Position numbers and translations under genes: made by a program
Notes under the pieces: model-generated
Database searches by the model: none
What the model was told of the DNA's origin: nothing
Seen by the model: the letters and a program-made list of their open reading frames with translations, nothing else
In this document: positions 27,019 through 36,358 of the stretch, piece after piece
How positions within the stretch are numbered: the stretch's first letter is position 1
How the letters are laid out: each line of letters begins with the position of its first letter
NCBI GenBank assembly: GCA_949283695.1
Contig: CASDTX010000018.1
Span: forward strand, 85,675 to 149,674
Length of the DNA stretch: 64,000 nt
Direction: 5' to 3'
Source of the DNA: an uncultured Eubacteriales bacterium
GTDB lineage: Bacteria; Bacillota; Clostridia; Lachnospirales; Lachnospiraceae

Positions 27019-29409
27019 ATGCAGGAACGATACAGAGTGAGAACTTCGCCTCTGGCATGCGAAGAGAATATCATAGAAGGCGGAAAATACAGAATCACCA
27101 TGCTCACAGACGGGCTGGTTCGTCTGGAGTACAGTGAAGAAGGAGTGTTTGAAGACCGTGCGACACAGATGGTATTTCACCGGGATTTCCCGGAGACGAA
27201 ATACAGAGTTGTCCGCAAGGAAGACGGAATCGAGATCCATACGGACAGGATCCACCTGATATATGACGAAAAGGAATTCTCGGCAAACGGGCTCAGCATC
27301 CAGGTAAAAGGAAATCTGTCTGCCTATCACAGCATCTGGCATTACGGCAGCGGTATCAGCGATTTGGGCGGAACTGCCAGAACACTTGACGAGGCTGACG
27401 GGGCGGTGCCTCTGGACCATGGGGTGATCTCCAGGACCGGGTACTCCCTGCTTGACGACAGCTGTTCTCAGGTGGTGCTGGAAGACGGATGGATTGAACC
27501 CAGGAAAAAGGGAATCAAGGATCTTTATTTCTGGGGGTACGGGCATGATTACAAACAGGCGGTAGCAGATTTCTACAGGCTTTGCGGCCGCGCGCCCATG
27601 CTTCCAAGATTCGCGCTTGGCAACTGGTGGAGCCGGTTTTATAAATACTCGGAGGAGAGCTATTTGGCCTTGTTTGACCGGTTTGAGAAAGAAGAACTGC
27701 CGTTTACTGTGGCAGTGATCGATATGGACTGGCATCTGACCGAGATTGATCCGAAATATGGCAGCGGATGGACCGGATATACGTGGAACAGGGAATTATT
27801 CCCGGATCCCGCGCGTTTCCTGAACCGGCTCCATGAACGTGGGCTTAAGACCACAATGAATGTACATCCGGCGGACGGCGTCCGGGCGTACGAAGAAATG
27901 TATGAAGATATGGCCAGGGCTATGGGTGTGGACTATGAGAAGGAAGATCCCGTGATCTGCGATCCTGCCAGCCCGCGGTTTATGGAGGCGTATTTCCAAT
28001 ATCTTCATCATCCGAGAGAGGAAGAGGGCGTGGATTTCTGGTGGATCGACTGGCAGCAGGGAAGCCTGTGCAAGGTGGAAGGGCTGGATCCGCTGTGGAT
28101 CTTTAACCATTATCATTTCCTGGACAGCGGGAGGAGAGGGAAACGTCCGTTTACATTTTCCCGATACGCAGGACCGGGCAGCCACCGGTATCCCGTGGGA
28201 TTCTCCGGAGACACACTCATCACGTGGGAATCACTGGATTTCCAGCCGTATTTCACCCTCACAGCTTCGAATGTGGGGTATGGATGGTGGAGCCATGACA
28301 TCGGCGGCCATATGATGGGATATAAGGATGATGAGCTGGCGGCACGCTGGGTACAGTTCGGGGTCTATTCTCCGATTCTGCGTCTGCACAGCTCGAGCAG
28401 TGAGTTTAACGGCAAAGAACCGTGGAGGTATGGCCGGGAGACGGAAGAAGTCATGGGCGAGGCGCTCCGGGAGCGGCATCGGATGATCCCTTACCTGTAT
28501 ACCATGAATTACAGGAATTACAGCGAGAATGCGCCTCTGATTTCACCGATGTACTATGAGTGGCCAGAAGCACGGGAAGCATATGAAGTGAGAAACCAGT
28601 ACTATTTCGGCACAGAAATGATCGTCGCGCCGGTCACTGCACCGCGCATCAGCCGTCTGAATACCGCGAAGGTCAAGGTCTGGCTGCCGGAGGGACTCTG
28701 GTATGATATACATACAGGTTTGGTTTATGACGGAGACCGGATGATCGAGATGTACCGGGGAATTGAAAGTATCCCGGTGCTGGCGCCGGCAGGAGGGATC
28801 CTGCCGTTTACAGACGAGATCAGCGGCCTCCAGGCCGGGAGGAATCCCGGGTCGCTGAGGATCAAAGTCTATGCAGGGAAAGACGGAGAATTCGAGCTGT
28901 ATGAGGACGATGGCGAGACCTGCTCGTACGAGCAGGGTGTCTGCTGCAGGACCCGGATGACCTATGAGGAGGGAGACAGGGCAGTTTTCACAATATATCC
29001 CGCACAGGGAGAGGTATCCCTGGTTCCGGAGAAACGCAGTTATACAGTGGAACTGACCGGATATCAGGAATGCCGGGCCGCGGTGGCGGTCAACGGAGAG
29101 GCGGCAGCTGCAGTACAGTCCTATGATCCGGACAGACAGGCAGTGATCGTGGAGGTTCCCGCGGCAGCGGTATCCGATAAGATAGAAATCTCTGTGGATG
29201 TCAGGTCCAGGACCAGTCAGAACGATGTGAGAAAGAGATGTTTCGATTTCCTGAATCAGGCGGAGATCGCATTCATGCAGAAGGACCGCATCTATGAGCT
29301 GATCTGTAAGGAGGAGAGAGTGTCCGTTCTCGGACAGACGCTGACTGCCATGGGAATCGACCGTGAGCTGTGCGGCGCGCTGATGGAGATCCTTACGGCA
29401 CGCCAGTAA
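27019..29409 (+). CDS. Glycoside hydrolase family 31 enzyme
   Basis: 796 residues from ATG 27019 (AAGGAGG six bases upstream). The N-terminal beta-sandwich is followed by the GH31 barrel. The likely nucleophile is D344 in WWIDWQQG and the acid/base D398 in FSGDT; VIDMDWH, RYAGPGSHRYP and WSHDIGGHMMGYKDDELAARWVQFGVYSPILRLHSS are further family features. GH31 contains alpha-glucosidases, alpha-xylosidases and others; the WQQG after the nucleophile is unlike classical WxDMNE enzymes, so the specificity is left open. About 60 extra residues at the C-terminus (from NDVRKRC) look helical and do not belong to the sandwich domain. No signal peptide: it acts on imported sugar. Confidence 0.92.
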   Translation: MQERYRVRTSPLACEENIIEGGKYRITMLTDGLVRLEYSEEGVFEDRATQMVFHRDFPETKYRVVRKEDGIEIHTDRIHLIYDEKEFSANGLSIQVKGNLSAYHSIWHYGSGISDLGGTARTLDEADGAVPLDHGVISRTGYSLLDDSCSQVVLEDGWIEPRKKGIKDLYFWGYGHDYKQAVADFYRLCGRAPMLPRFALGNWWSRFYKYSEESYLALFDRFEKEELPFTVAVIDMDWHLTEIDPKYGSGWTGYTWNRELFPDPARFLNRLHERGLKTTMNVHPADGVRAYEEMYEDMARAMGVDYEKEDPVICDPASPRFMEAYFQYLHHPREEEGVDFWWIDWQQGSLCKVEGLDPLWIFNHYHFLDSGRRGKRPFTFSRYAGPGSHRYPVGFSGDTLITWESLDFQPYFTLTASNVGYGWWSHDIGGHMMGYKDDELAARWVQFGVYSPILRLHSSSSEFNGKEPWRYGRETEEVMGEALRERHRMIPYLYTMNYRNYSENAPLISPMYYEWPEAREAYEVRNQYYFGTEMIVAPVTAPRISRLNTAKVKVWLPEGLWYDIHTGLVYDGDRMIEMYRGIESIPVLAPAGGILPFTDEISGLQAGRNPGSLRIKVYAGKDGEFELYEDDGETCSYEQGVCCRTRMTYEEGDRAVFTIYPAQGEVSLVPEKRSYTVELTGYQECRAAVAVNGEAAAAVQSYDPDRQAVIVEVPAAAVSDKIEISVDVRSRTSQNDVRKRCFDFLNQAEIAFMQKDRIYELICKEERVSVLGQTLTAMGIDRELCGALMEILTARQ

Positions 29410-29415
29410 CGACAG

Positions 29416-29456
29416 GCCGGCACGGCCGGGGAAAATTCCCCCGGGGTGCCGGCTTT
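29416..29456 (+). terminator. Terminator of the sugar operon
   Basis: GCCGGCAC at 29416-29423 pairs with GTGCCGGC at 29446-29453, with an inner GGCCGGGG/CCCCCGG stem, followed by TTTC. Confidence 0.65.
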
Positions 29457-29492
29457 CTGCAGTGCAGTTTCACGAATGATACAGGCTGAAGG

Positions 29493-29515
29493 GCTGCCCC
29501 TGATACACCGACGCT
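29493..29515 (-). repeat. 25-bp dispersed repeat, diverged copy
   Basis: Shares TGCCCCT, a two-base mismatch, and TACACCGACGCT with the copy whose complement is at 6127-6151, in an otherwise gene-free stretch upstream of dus. Confidence 0.6.
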
Positions 29516-29679
29516 GGCGCGTGCAGGGGACACCTGCCGGAAACTGTTGACAAAAATTCCGGGAGCCGATAGACTACTCGTAAAAGTGCTGTGCTGCGCT
29601 TTGTATATTAACACTGTATAGACTGGCAGCTGACTCTGAACGGACTGCGGCTGATCTGTGAGAGGATGAAGGAGAATCT

Positions 29680-30639
29680 GTGAAACGCTTAAAAATAGGA
29701 AACGTAGAACTTGATAACCGCTATATACTCGGACCCATGGCAGGCGTGACGGACCTGCCATTTCGTCTGCTCTGCCGGGAGCAGGGCGCGGGCCTTCTCT
29801 GCATGGAGATGGTGAGTGCCAAGGCGATCTATTACCAGAATAAGAATACGGAAAGCCTGCTGGAAATCCACCCGGATGAACGGCCGGTGTCTCTCCAGCT
29901 CTTCGGGTCTGACCCCAGGATCATGAGCGAGATGGCGAAACGGATCGAGGAACGGCCATTTGCCATCCTGGATGTAAATATGGGGTGCCCGGTGCCGAAA
30001 GTCGTGAAGAACGGGGAGGGCTCCGCGCTCATGAAAGATCCAAAGCTGGTCTATGAGATCGTCCGCGCGCTGGTGAAAGCCATTGAGAAGCCTGTGACTG
30101 TGAAGATCCGCAAAGGGTTCGACGACAGCCAGGTCAATGCGGTGGAGATCGCCAAGGTGATTGAGGAGGCAGGAGCGGCGGCAGTGGCGGTTCACGGCCG
30201 GACCCGGGAACAGTACTACAGCGGGAAAGCGGACTGGGATATCATCCGGCAGGTGAAGGAGGCTGTGGCTATCCCGGTGATCGGCAACGGGGATGTAACA
30301 TCTCCTGAGGCAGCGGACGAACTGGTGCGGCGGACCGGCTGTGACGGCGTGATGATCGCCAGAGGGGCTCAGGGAAATCCCTGGATCTTCTCCGAGCTGA
30401 CCGCGTGGGAAGAGAGCGGAAGGATTCCGCCCCGACCGGACAAAGACGAAATCCGCCGGATGATCCTGCGCCATGCACGTCTGCAGCTGGAATATAAGGG
30501 CGGCTACTCAGGCATCCGGGAAATGCGGAAACATGTGGCATGGTATACAAAAGGACTCAAAGGCGCGGCACGTCTGCGGGAGAAAGTCAATCTGGTAGAA
30601 TCCTATGAAGAGCTGGAAGCACTTATGGCGCTGCTGTAG
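29680..30639 (+). CDS. dus: tRNA-dihydrouridine synthase
   Basis: 319 residues. This flavoenzyme reduces uridine to dihydrouridine in the tRNA D-loop. Signatures: LGPMAGVTDLPFR, the active-site region DVNMGCPVPKVVKNGEGSALM with the catalytic cysteine, HGRTREQ, GNGDV and MIARGAQGNPW. It fits the DusB group of Bacillota. The start is GTG 29680 with AAGGAG seven bases upstream. It lies upstream of greA and lysS, a common clostridial neighbourhood. Confidence 0.95.
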   Translation: MKRLKIGNVELDNRYILGPMAGVTDLPFRLLCREQGAGLLCMEMVSAKAIYYQNKNTESLLEIHPDERPVSLQLFGSDPRIMSEMAKRIEERPFAILDVNMGCPVPKVVKNGEGSALMKDPKLVYEIVRALVKAIEKPVTVKIRKGFDDSQVNAVEIAKVIEEAGAAAVAVHGRTREQYYSGKADWDIIRQVKEAVAIPVIGNGDVTSPEAADELVRRTGCDGVMIARGAQGNPWIFSELTAWEESGRIPPRPDKDEIRRMILRHARLQLEYKGGYSGIREMRKHVAWYTKGLKGAARLREKVNLVESYEELEALMALL

Positions 30640-30696
30640 GAGGCTGCGGAAGTACGTGTACTGATGCGCGTACCGATGCTGACGCCTCAAAATCTC

Positions 30697-30725
30697 TTGA
30701 CATTAACAGGCCTTTTGGTTATAAT
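30697..30725 (+). promoter_or_regulatory. Consensus promoter for greA (and possibly lysS)
   Basis: TTGACA at 30697-30702, 17-base spacer, TATAAT at 30720-30725: a perfect sigma-A consensus, about 105 bases before greA. Confidence 0.85.
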
Positions 30726-30834
30726 ATTGAAATTGCGAAATAGACTTAAATGACAGGATACAGGACAGGCATCCTGTGTCAGAAATAGCAGAAATTAGAA
30801 CGAAAATCTGAAGAGACAGAAAGGAAGCAAACCA

Positions 30835-31320
30835 ATGGCAGAGGCAAAGAAACGATTACTTACTTATGCCGGATTAAAGGCACTTGAGGATGAACTTGAA
30901 GATCTCAAAGTGGTAAAGCGAAAGGAAGTCGCAGCCAAGATTAAGGAAGCCAGGGAGCAGGGCGATGTCTCAGAGAATGCAGAGTATGATGCTGCGAAAG
31001 ACGAGCAGAGAGACATCGAGGCCCGCATCGAAGAACTGGAAGGAATTCTGAAAAATGCAGAGGTAGTCGTAGAGGACGAAGTTGACTTTGACAAGATCAA
31101 TGTGGGATGTACTGTGAAAGTATATGACATCACATATGACGAGGAGATGGAGTTCAAGATCGTGGGATCTACAGAGGCGAACAGTCTTGAGGGAAAGATC
31201 TCCAACGAGTCACCGGTGGGCCAGGCGCTGCTTGGAAAGAAAGTCGGCGAGACAGTTACGGTAGAGACACAGGCAGGCGACATTGAGTACAAAGTGCTTG
31301 AGATCAGCCGTTCAAAGTAA
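30835..31320 (+). CDS. greA: Transcription elongation factor GreA
   Basis: 161 residues, the normal length. The N-terminal coiled coil carries [19 protein letters not shown], which holds the acidic tip residues that enter RNA polymerase and stimulate cleavage of backtracked RNA. The C-terminal FKBP-like part has [19 protein letters not shown] 30835 has AAAGGAAG upstream. Confidence 0.97.
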   Translation: MAEAKKRLLTYAGLKALEDELEDLKVVKRKEVAAKIKEAREQGDVSENAEYDAAKDEQRDIEARIEELEGILKNAEVVVEDEVDFDKINVGCTVKVYDITYDEEMEFKIVGSTEANSLEGKISNESPVGQALLGKKVGETVTVETQAGDIEYKVLEISRSK

Positions 31321-31336
31321 ACAAAGGACCATGATA

Positions 31337-31363
31337 CAGACCTCTTAGTTCTTAAGAGGTCTG
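31337..31363 (+). other. Hairpin between greA and lysS
   Basis: CAGACCTCTTA, five-base loop, TAAGAGGTCTG, without a T run. It may partly end greA transcription or protect the message. Confidence 0.5.
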
Positions 31364-31402
31364 AATTCGCGTGTATGGGGTTATAAGAAAGGAGAAAATA
31401 CA

Positions 31403-33364
31403 TTGGCACAGCAGCAGAAAAACGGACAGGAGCAGGATCTGAATCAGTTGAGAAAAGTGCGCCGCGAGAAACTTGCGGAGCTGCAGCAGAACGGAAAAGA
31501 CCCGTTCGTGATCACAAAATATGAGCAGTCACATCACAGTCAGGAGATCAAAGACAGTTTTGACGAGCTGGAAGGAACGCAGGTCTCCATCGCAGGACGC
31601 ATGATGTCCAAGCGGGTGATGGGAAAAGCCTCTTTCTGCAATGTGCAGGATCTGAAGGGGAATATCCAGTCTTATGTGGCCAGAGACAGTGTAGGAGAGG
31701 AGAACTACAAAGAGTTCAAGAAACTGGATGTGGGCGATGTGATCGGCATCGAAGGAGAGGTCTTCCGCACAAAGACAGGCGAGATCTCCATCCACGCTTC
31801 GCATGTGACGCTGCTCTCCAAGAGCCTGCAGATCCTTCCGGAGAAATTCCACGGACTGACAAACACAGATATCCGTTACCGCCAGAGATATGTGGATCTC
31901 ATTATGAATCCGGAAGTGAAAGATACCTTTATCAAACGTTCCAAGATCCTGAGCGCGATCCGCAGATACCTGGACGGCCAGGGCTTCATGGAAGTGGAGA
32001 CTCCTATGCTGGTCAGCAATGCAGGCGGTGCTGCGGCAAGACCCTTCGAGACACATTTCAACGCGCTGGACGAGGACTTCAAGCTGCGGATCTCACTGGA
32101 ACTCTATCTGAAGCGTCTGATTGTAGGCGGCATGGAGCGTGTGTACGAGATCGGACGTGTGTTCCGCAACGAGGGTCTGGACACAAGACATAATCCGGAG
32201 TTCACACTGATGGAACTCTATCAGGCATATACAGACTACAACGGCATGATGGATCTGACCGAGAACCTGTACCGTTATGTGGCACAGGAAGTGCTGGGAA
32301 CTACGAAGATCAGCTATAACGGCGTGGAGATGGATCTCGGCAAACCGTTCGAGCGCATTACCATGGTAGACGCTGTGAAGAAATACGCAGGCGTGGACTG
32401 GAATGAAGTAGAGACGCTGGAGCAGGCAAGAGAACTTGCCAAAGAGCATCATGTCGAGTTCGAGGAGAGACATAAGAAAGGCGACATCCTCAATCTGTTC
32501 TTCGAGGAGTATGTTGAGGAACATCTGGTCCAGCCGACCTTCGTGATGGATCATCCGATCGAGATCTCACCGCTGACCAAGAAGAAACCGGAGAATCCGG
32601 ATTACGTAGAGCGTTTCGAGTTCTTTATGAACGGCTGGGAGATGGCGAACGCTTACTCCGAGCTCAATGACCCGATCGATCAGAGAGCGCGCTTCAAAGC
32701 TCAGGAAGAGCAGCTCGCTCAGGGAGATGAGGAAGCCAACACGACAGATGAAGACTTCCTGAACGCGCTGGAGATCGGTATGCCGCCGACAGGAGGCATC
32801 GGATACGGCATCGACAGAATGTGCATGCTGCTCACAGACAGTGCGGCGATCCGGGACGTACTTCTGTTCCCCACCATGAAATCACAGGGAGCGGCAAAGA
32901 ACGCCGCAAATAACGAAACACAGGCTGAAAAAGCTGCCGGAAAAGCAGCTGAGGCAGATACTGCTGCAGAAGTTAAAGCTGAGAAGATCGACTTCTCCAA
33001 TGTGAAGGTGGAGCCGCTGTTTGAGGAAATGGTAGACTTCGAGACCTTCAGCAAGTCCGATTTCCGAGCGGTGAAGGTAAAAGAGTGCGAGGCAGTGCCG
33101 AAGAGCAAGAAGCTTCTGAAATTTGTTCTGGATGACGGAACAGGCGAAGACCGCGTGATCTTAAGCGGAATCCATGAGTATTACGAGCCGGAAGAGCTGG
33201 TCGGAAAGACCTGTATCGCAATCACAAACCTGCCGCCGAGAAAAATGATGGGAATTGATTCCTGCGGAATGCTGATCTCGGCAGTCCATGAGGAAGATGG
33301 CAAGGAAGGACTCAATCTGCTGATGGTGGATGATCGGATTCCTGCGGGAGCGAAACTGTATTAA
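31403..33364 (+). CDS. lysS: Lysyl-tRNA synthetase with C-terminal tRNA-binding domain
   Basis: 653 residues, about 150 longer than usual LysS. Residues 1-497 are a complete class II LysRS: OB-fold anticodon domain ([18 protein letters not shown]), motif 2 ([17 protein letters not shown]) and motif 3 ([12 protein letters not shown]). An alanine- and lysine-rich linker (about 498-528) leads to a second OB fold (529-653) of the Trbp111/MetRS C-terminal type: [51 protein letters not shown]. This tail is expected to raise tRNA affinity. The start is TTG 31403 with AAAGGAG upstream. Charging of lysine to tRNA is certain; the tail function is inferred. Confidence 0.95.
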   Translation: MAQQQKNGQEQDLNQLRKVRREKLAELQQNGKDPFVITKYEQSHHSQEIKDSFDELEGTQVSIAGRMMSKRVMGKASFCNVQDLKGNIQSYVARDSVGEENYKEFKKLDVGDVIGIEGEVFRTKTGEISIHASHVTLLSKSLQILPEKFHGLTNTDIRYRQRYVDLIMNPEVKDTFIKRSKILSAIRRYLDGQGFMEVETPMLVSNAGGAAARPFETHFNALDEDFKLRISLELYLKRLIVGGMERVYEIGRVFRNEGLDTRHNPEFTLMELYQAYTDYNGMMDLTENLYRYVAQEVLGTTKISYNGVEMDLGKPFERITMVDAVKKYAGVDWNEVETLEQARELAKEHHVEFEERHKKGDILNLFFEEYVEEHLVQPTFVMDHPIEISPLTKKKPENPDYVERFEFFMNGWEMANAYSELNDPIDQRARFKAQEEQLAQGDEEANTTDEDFLNALEIGMPPTGGIGYGIDRMCMLLTDSAAIRDVLLFPTMKSQGAAKNAANNETQAEKAAGKAAEADTAAEVKAEKIDFSNVKVEPLFEEMVDFETFSKSDFRAVKVKECEAVPKSKKLLKFVLDDGTGEDRVILSGIHEYYEPEELVGKTCIAITNLPPRKMMGIDSCGMLISAVHEEDGKEGLNLLMVDDRIPAGAKLY

Positions 33365-33410
33365 GATGAATAGAATAAGCTTTGCGGCGGCGTGTGCTTG
33401 ATTGACAGAG

Positions 33411-33445
33411 AAAATGGGCAGTTCCAGGAGGAATTGCCCATTTTT
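33411..33445 (+). terminator. Rho-independent terminator of lysS
   Basis: AAAATGGGCAGTTCC, four-base loop, GGAATTGCCCATTTT and a further T; 15-bp stem with one G-U pair and a T run. Confidence 0.85.
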
Positions 33446-33554
33446 GGCAGACGGATATTTGAGATGCCGGAAGAAAGTTCCCGGTACTGATTCGGTATGT
33501 GGAAAATCTTTCATCTGCAGATAATGAAAAATAGTGAAAAAATAGTGTAATTTT

Positions 33555-34022
33555 AATGGAATAGGTTCCCTGGAAGAATATTTCGCATATGATCCTGACG
33601 AGTACTATGCGTCGCTGCAGATGGGTTTGCCTGCATTATACTATTCAGGAAGAGAAAATCCTCCGCATCCGGAAATCTGGATCAATTATTTTTTGAAAAT
33701 GATGGAGCTGTATTCTAAAAAGGTTTATGAGTTATCGAAATCCTCTGAAGAAGATGAATTAGCAGCCAGATTGTCTTTTCTGAATGCAAGAGAGAAAGAA
33801 TTCCTGGTATTTTTGCTAAAGAAAAAACTATACGAATTTACACCGATTGAGGTGAGTAAGATGATTGGTGTGACGAACAAGACCGTGATTAACAGATGTG
33901 TAAAGCTTGTAAATAATGGTTTTGTAATTCCGCTTATTGTAAAAACAAGGATACGTTCCTATCAGTTGAGCGATTTCTCAATAGCAAATGAAAATAAGAT
34001 TTTAGCGAAACTGCGGATTTGA
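33555..34022 (+). pseudogene. Fic-family protein, C-terminal remnant
   Basis: The frame encodes SLEEYFAYDPDEYYASLQMGLPALYYSGRENPPHP-like sequence followed by a winged-helix tail (about 155 codons). This resembles the region after the catalytic loop of Fic proteins with a C-terminal helix-turn-helix (VSKMIGVTNKTVINRCVKLVNNGFV). The Fic core HPFxxGNGR is missing and the frame is closed by TAG at 33543, so the 5' part is gone. ATG 33621 could still start a 133-residue protein with the helix-turn-helix, but no good ribosome binding site precedes it. Classified as a remnant; the family call is moderately sure. Confidence 0.65.
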
Positions 34023-34076
34023 GCGTCCGCCGGCACCCGGTTACTTTTGAGATTTATGAGAGGTGAAAGAAGAAAT

Positions 34077-34315
34077 ATGAGACTGTTTATCGCCATCGGA
34101 TTATCTGATGAAATGAAAAAGACACTGGTCTCCTGTATGCATGACCTGAAAAAGCAAGGTGTGGAAGGAAACTTCCGCATATTACACTGATCCGGAAGAC
34201 CGTGGCTAAGAAACCATATGAGGTGCATCTGAGTAAAGCGGAGATGACGGTGGGGAAGGTTTCACTTATGAAGTCGGAGATGAAGAACGGGAAAGTGACG
34301 CATCGCGAGATATGA
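34077..34315 (+). pseudogene. thpR: RNA 2',3'-cyclic phosphodiesterase (ThpR/LigT) with internal deletion
   Basis: From ATG 34077 the frame gives the ThpR start MRLFIAIGLSDEMKK through GVEGNF, then ends at a TGA. In another frame, beginning with CAT at 34174-34180, the sequence reads HITLIRKTVAKKPYEVHLSK and runs to TGA 34313-34315, which is the normal ThpR C-terminus. The middle (both HxT motif regions except the last HIT) has been lost by a deletion that also shifted the frame. The gene is therefore dead. The deletion is read directly; the family call rests on recognition of both ends. Confidence 0.75.
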
Positions 34316-34338
34316 GAGATGTGATGGGGAGGAAAGTT

Positions 34339-34461
34339 ATGGCTAAGGCCGGGGCGTTCATGAAAATGCGATTTGATATTACGGAGATTGACGCTACCGA
34401 TCATTCAGCTGAAATTTTGGTTGGAGATTCTGAAATAAGAAGAGAAAATAAAAGCCTGTAA
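34339..34461 (+). CDS. Possible 40-residue protein
   Basis: ATG 34339, with GGGGAGGAAAG well placed upstream, encodes MAKAGAFMKMRFDITEIDAT and 20 more residues to a TAA at 34459. It directly follows the ThpR remnant and ends in a terminator. The sequence looks like protein rather than chance, but I do not recognise it; it may be an intact small protein or the end of a once longer gene. Confidence 0.4.
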   Translation: MAKAGAFMKMRFDITEIDATDHSAEILVGDSEIRRENKSL

Positions 34462-34478
34462 TAGATCCAGGCTTCTAT
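34452..34478 (+). terminator. Weak terminator after the remnant genes
   Basis: AAGCCTG and CAGGCTT pair around nine bases, followed by CTATTT. It overlaps the end of the convergent LysR gene. Confidence 0.45.
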
Positions 34479-35359
34479 TTCCATCTTGACGCGGCGTATC
34501 CGGGGGTAAAGCGGATGAATTTCTCCACGCTGCTGTTCAGATATTTCCCTTTTTTCCAGATAAGCCCGATGTCCTGCTCAATAGCCGGCGCGATGGGAAT
34601 GCTGACCAGATCCGGGAGATCTGCCGATACGGAGGAATAGAGGATTGCCCCGCCCAGATGGTCTGAAATAAAGCGCTTTATGGTGTATAGCTGGCTCGAA
34701 TGCAGAAGAATATTGGGTTTGCAGTTCAGGCTGTCGAACAGGCAGAGGAGTGTCTGGTTCAGTACAGAGTCTGTGTTGTACAGAAGGAGAGGTTCCTGAT
34801 CAAGCTGGGCGAGGGAAACCTCTTTTTTCTGTGCCAGCGGATGTTCTTTCGAGACACAGAATACCAGCCAGTCTGTCAGAATCCGGGCAGTGTTCACATT
34901 GGCGGAGTCCGGAAAATGCAGGTTGACAAGTGCCAGATCCAGTGTCTCTTCCTGTACAAGTGAGGCTGCCCGGATAGAACCGTATTCAAAGAGCTTGATC
35001 GGAATGTCCGGGTATTTTTGACGGAATGCAAGCAGCATATCCGGGAAAAACACGATGCTGAGAAGGGGCGGTATTCCGATGCGGAGCGGTGCGGTCTGCA
35101 TGCCAAGATCATGGAATTCCTCAGCAGTCTGATCAATCTGAGAGAGCAGGTCGCTGGCCTTTTTGTAGAAGATTTCCCCCTCTCTGGTCAGTGTCAGATG
35201 ATTCTTCGAACGAGTGAACAGACTGACAGAGAATTCTTTCTCCAGTTCCCGGATGGCAGAAGAGATCGCCGGCTGTGTGACATAGAGTTTCTGAGCTGCC
35301 TGGGTAATACTGTGGTAGCGGCTTACGGCGCAGAAATATTCTAACTGACTGATCTTCAT
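34475..35359 (-). CDS. LysR-family transcriptional regulator
   Basis: 294 residues. The N-terminal helix-turn-helix is MKISQLEYFCAVSRYHSITQAAQKLYVTQPAISSAIRELEKEF; the remainder is the periplasmic-binding-like effector domain. AAAGGAG lies ten bases upstream of ATG 35359. It is divergent from the anion transporter and tartrate dehydratase remnants. It was probably their activator in the ancestor and may now have lost its target. Confidence 0.92.
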   Translation of the reverse strand: MKISQLEYFCAVSRYHSITQAAQKLYVTQPAISSAIRELEKEFSVSLFTRSKNHLTLTREGEIFYKKASDLLSQIDQTAEEFHDLGMQTAPLRIGIPPLLSIVFFPDMLLAFRQKYPDIPIKLFEYGSIRAASLVQEETLDLALVNLHFPDSANVNTARILTDWLVFCVSKEHPLAQKKEVSLAQLDQEPLLLYNTDSVLNQTLLCLFDSLNCKPNILLHSSQLYTIKRFISDHLGGAILYSSVSADLPDLVSIPIAPAIEQDIGLIWKKGKYLNSSVEKFIRFTPGYAASRWK

Positions 35360-35541
35360 AATGAGGTGCTCCTTTCAGAAAATAGTTTCTGTATTTTTTG
35401 GACGAGATTACTAAAAAATGTGTCTTATCTATCCTGAATTTTATCATATCATAAGTGAAAATGATCAAAAATACTCCACAGATTAAAAAAATTTTATAAG
35501 GGTATTATTTTTGCTGAATATACAGCTGGCAAGGCGGACGG

Positions 35542-35547
35542 TATAAT
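35542..35547 (+). promoter_or_regulatory. -10 element of the transporter remnant
   Basis: TATAAT without a good -35 (TATACA 17 bases upstream), as expected for a LysR-activated promoter. An ATCAT...ATGAT dyad with a T-N11-A core lies upstream at 35448-35465. Confidence 0.4.
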
Positions 35548-35618
35548 GAAACCGTAAGTAACAGTTCGGCCGTTCTGATTACTCGATGAAAAATCTTATA
35601 AGGAATGGAGGGACAATC

Positions 35619-36358
35619 ATGAGTCCATCTGTAATTACCCTGCTTTTTCTTCTGTTCGCGATTGTTATGTTTGTGCTGGAGAAGATTCCGCTGGGCATCA
35701 CATCCATGATCGTCTGTATCGGACTGGTCCTGACAGGGGTACTGGATGCAGAGACAGCTTTTGCAGGATTTGTTGACAGTAATGTTATTTTATTTGTGGC
35801 GATGTTTATTGTAGGCGGTGCGCTGTTTGAGACCGGAATGGCAAACAGAATCGGGGGCCTTGTCACTCGTTTCGCCAAGACGGAGCGCATGCTGATCGTC
35901 GCGATTATGACGATCGTAGGCTTGATGAGCGGCGTTCTTTCGAATACGGGGACAGCGGCGGTGCTGATTCCGGTGGTGATCGGAATCGCAGCGAAATCCG
36001 GATATAACAGATCGCGCCTTTTGATGCCGCTTGTATTTGCGGCAGCAATGGGCGGCAATCTCTCAATGATCGGGGCCCCGGGGAATCTGATTGCACAGAG
36101 TGCGCTTCAGGAAATCGGACTCAAATTCGGATTTTTTGAATATGCGGTGGTTGGGCTGCCGATACTTCTGGCCGGGATTCTGTTTTACGCGACCGTCGGG
36201 TTTCGCTTGCTGCCGAATCATGCAGTGAGCGGTGATACTACATTTGATACAGAACAAGATTTCAGCAGTGTACCCGTATGGAAGCAGTGGCTTTCACTGA
36301 TCATTCTTGTGCTGACTCTGCTGGCAATGATCTTTGAGGATGTGATTGGGATTCCGCT
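35619..36358 (+). pseudogene. Anion permease (DASS/ArsB type), 3'-truncated
   Basis: ATG 35619 (GGAGGG upstream) begins MSPSVITLLFLLFAIVMFVLEKIPLGITSM, a membrane permease of the SLC13/ion-transporter superfamily; FVDSNVILFVAMFIVGGALFETG and VLSNTGTAAVLIPVVIGIA are characteristic. About 245 residues (roughly half the usual length) remain before the sequence joins tartrate dehydratase subunit B in another frame. The open frame runs on to 36401 with 15 unrelated residues. Substrate was probably a dicarboxylate such as tartrate, judging from what it is joined to. Confidence 0.75.
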
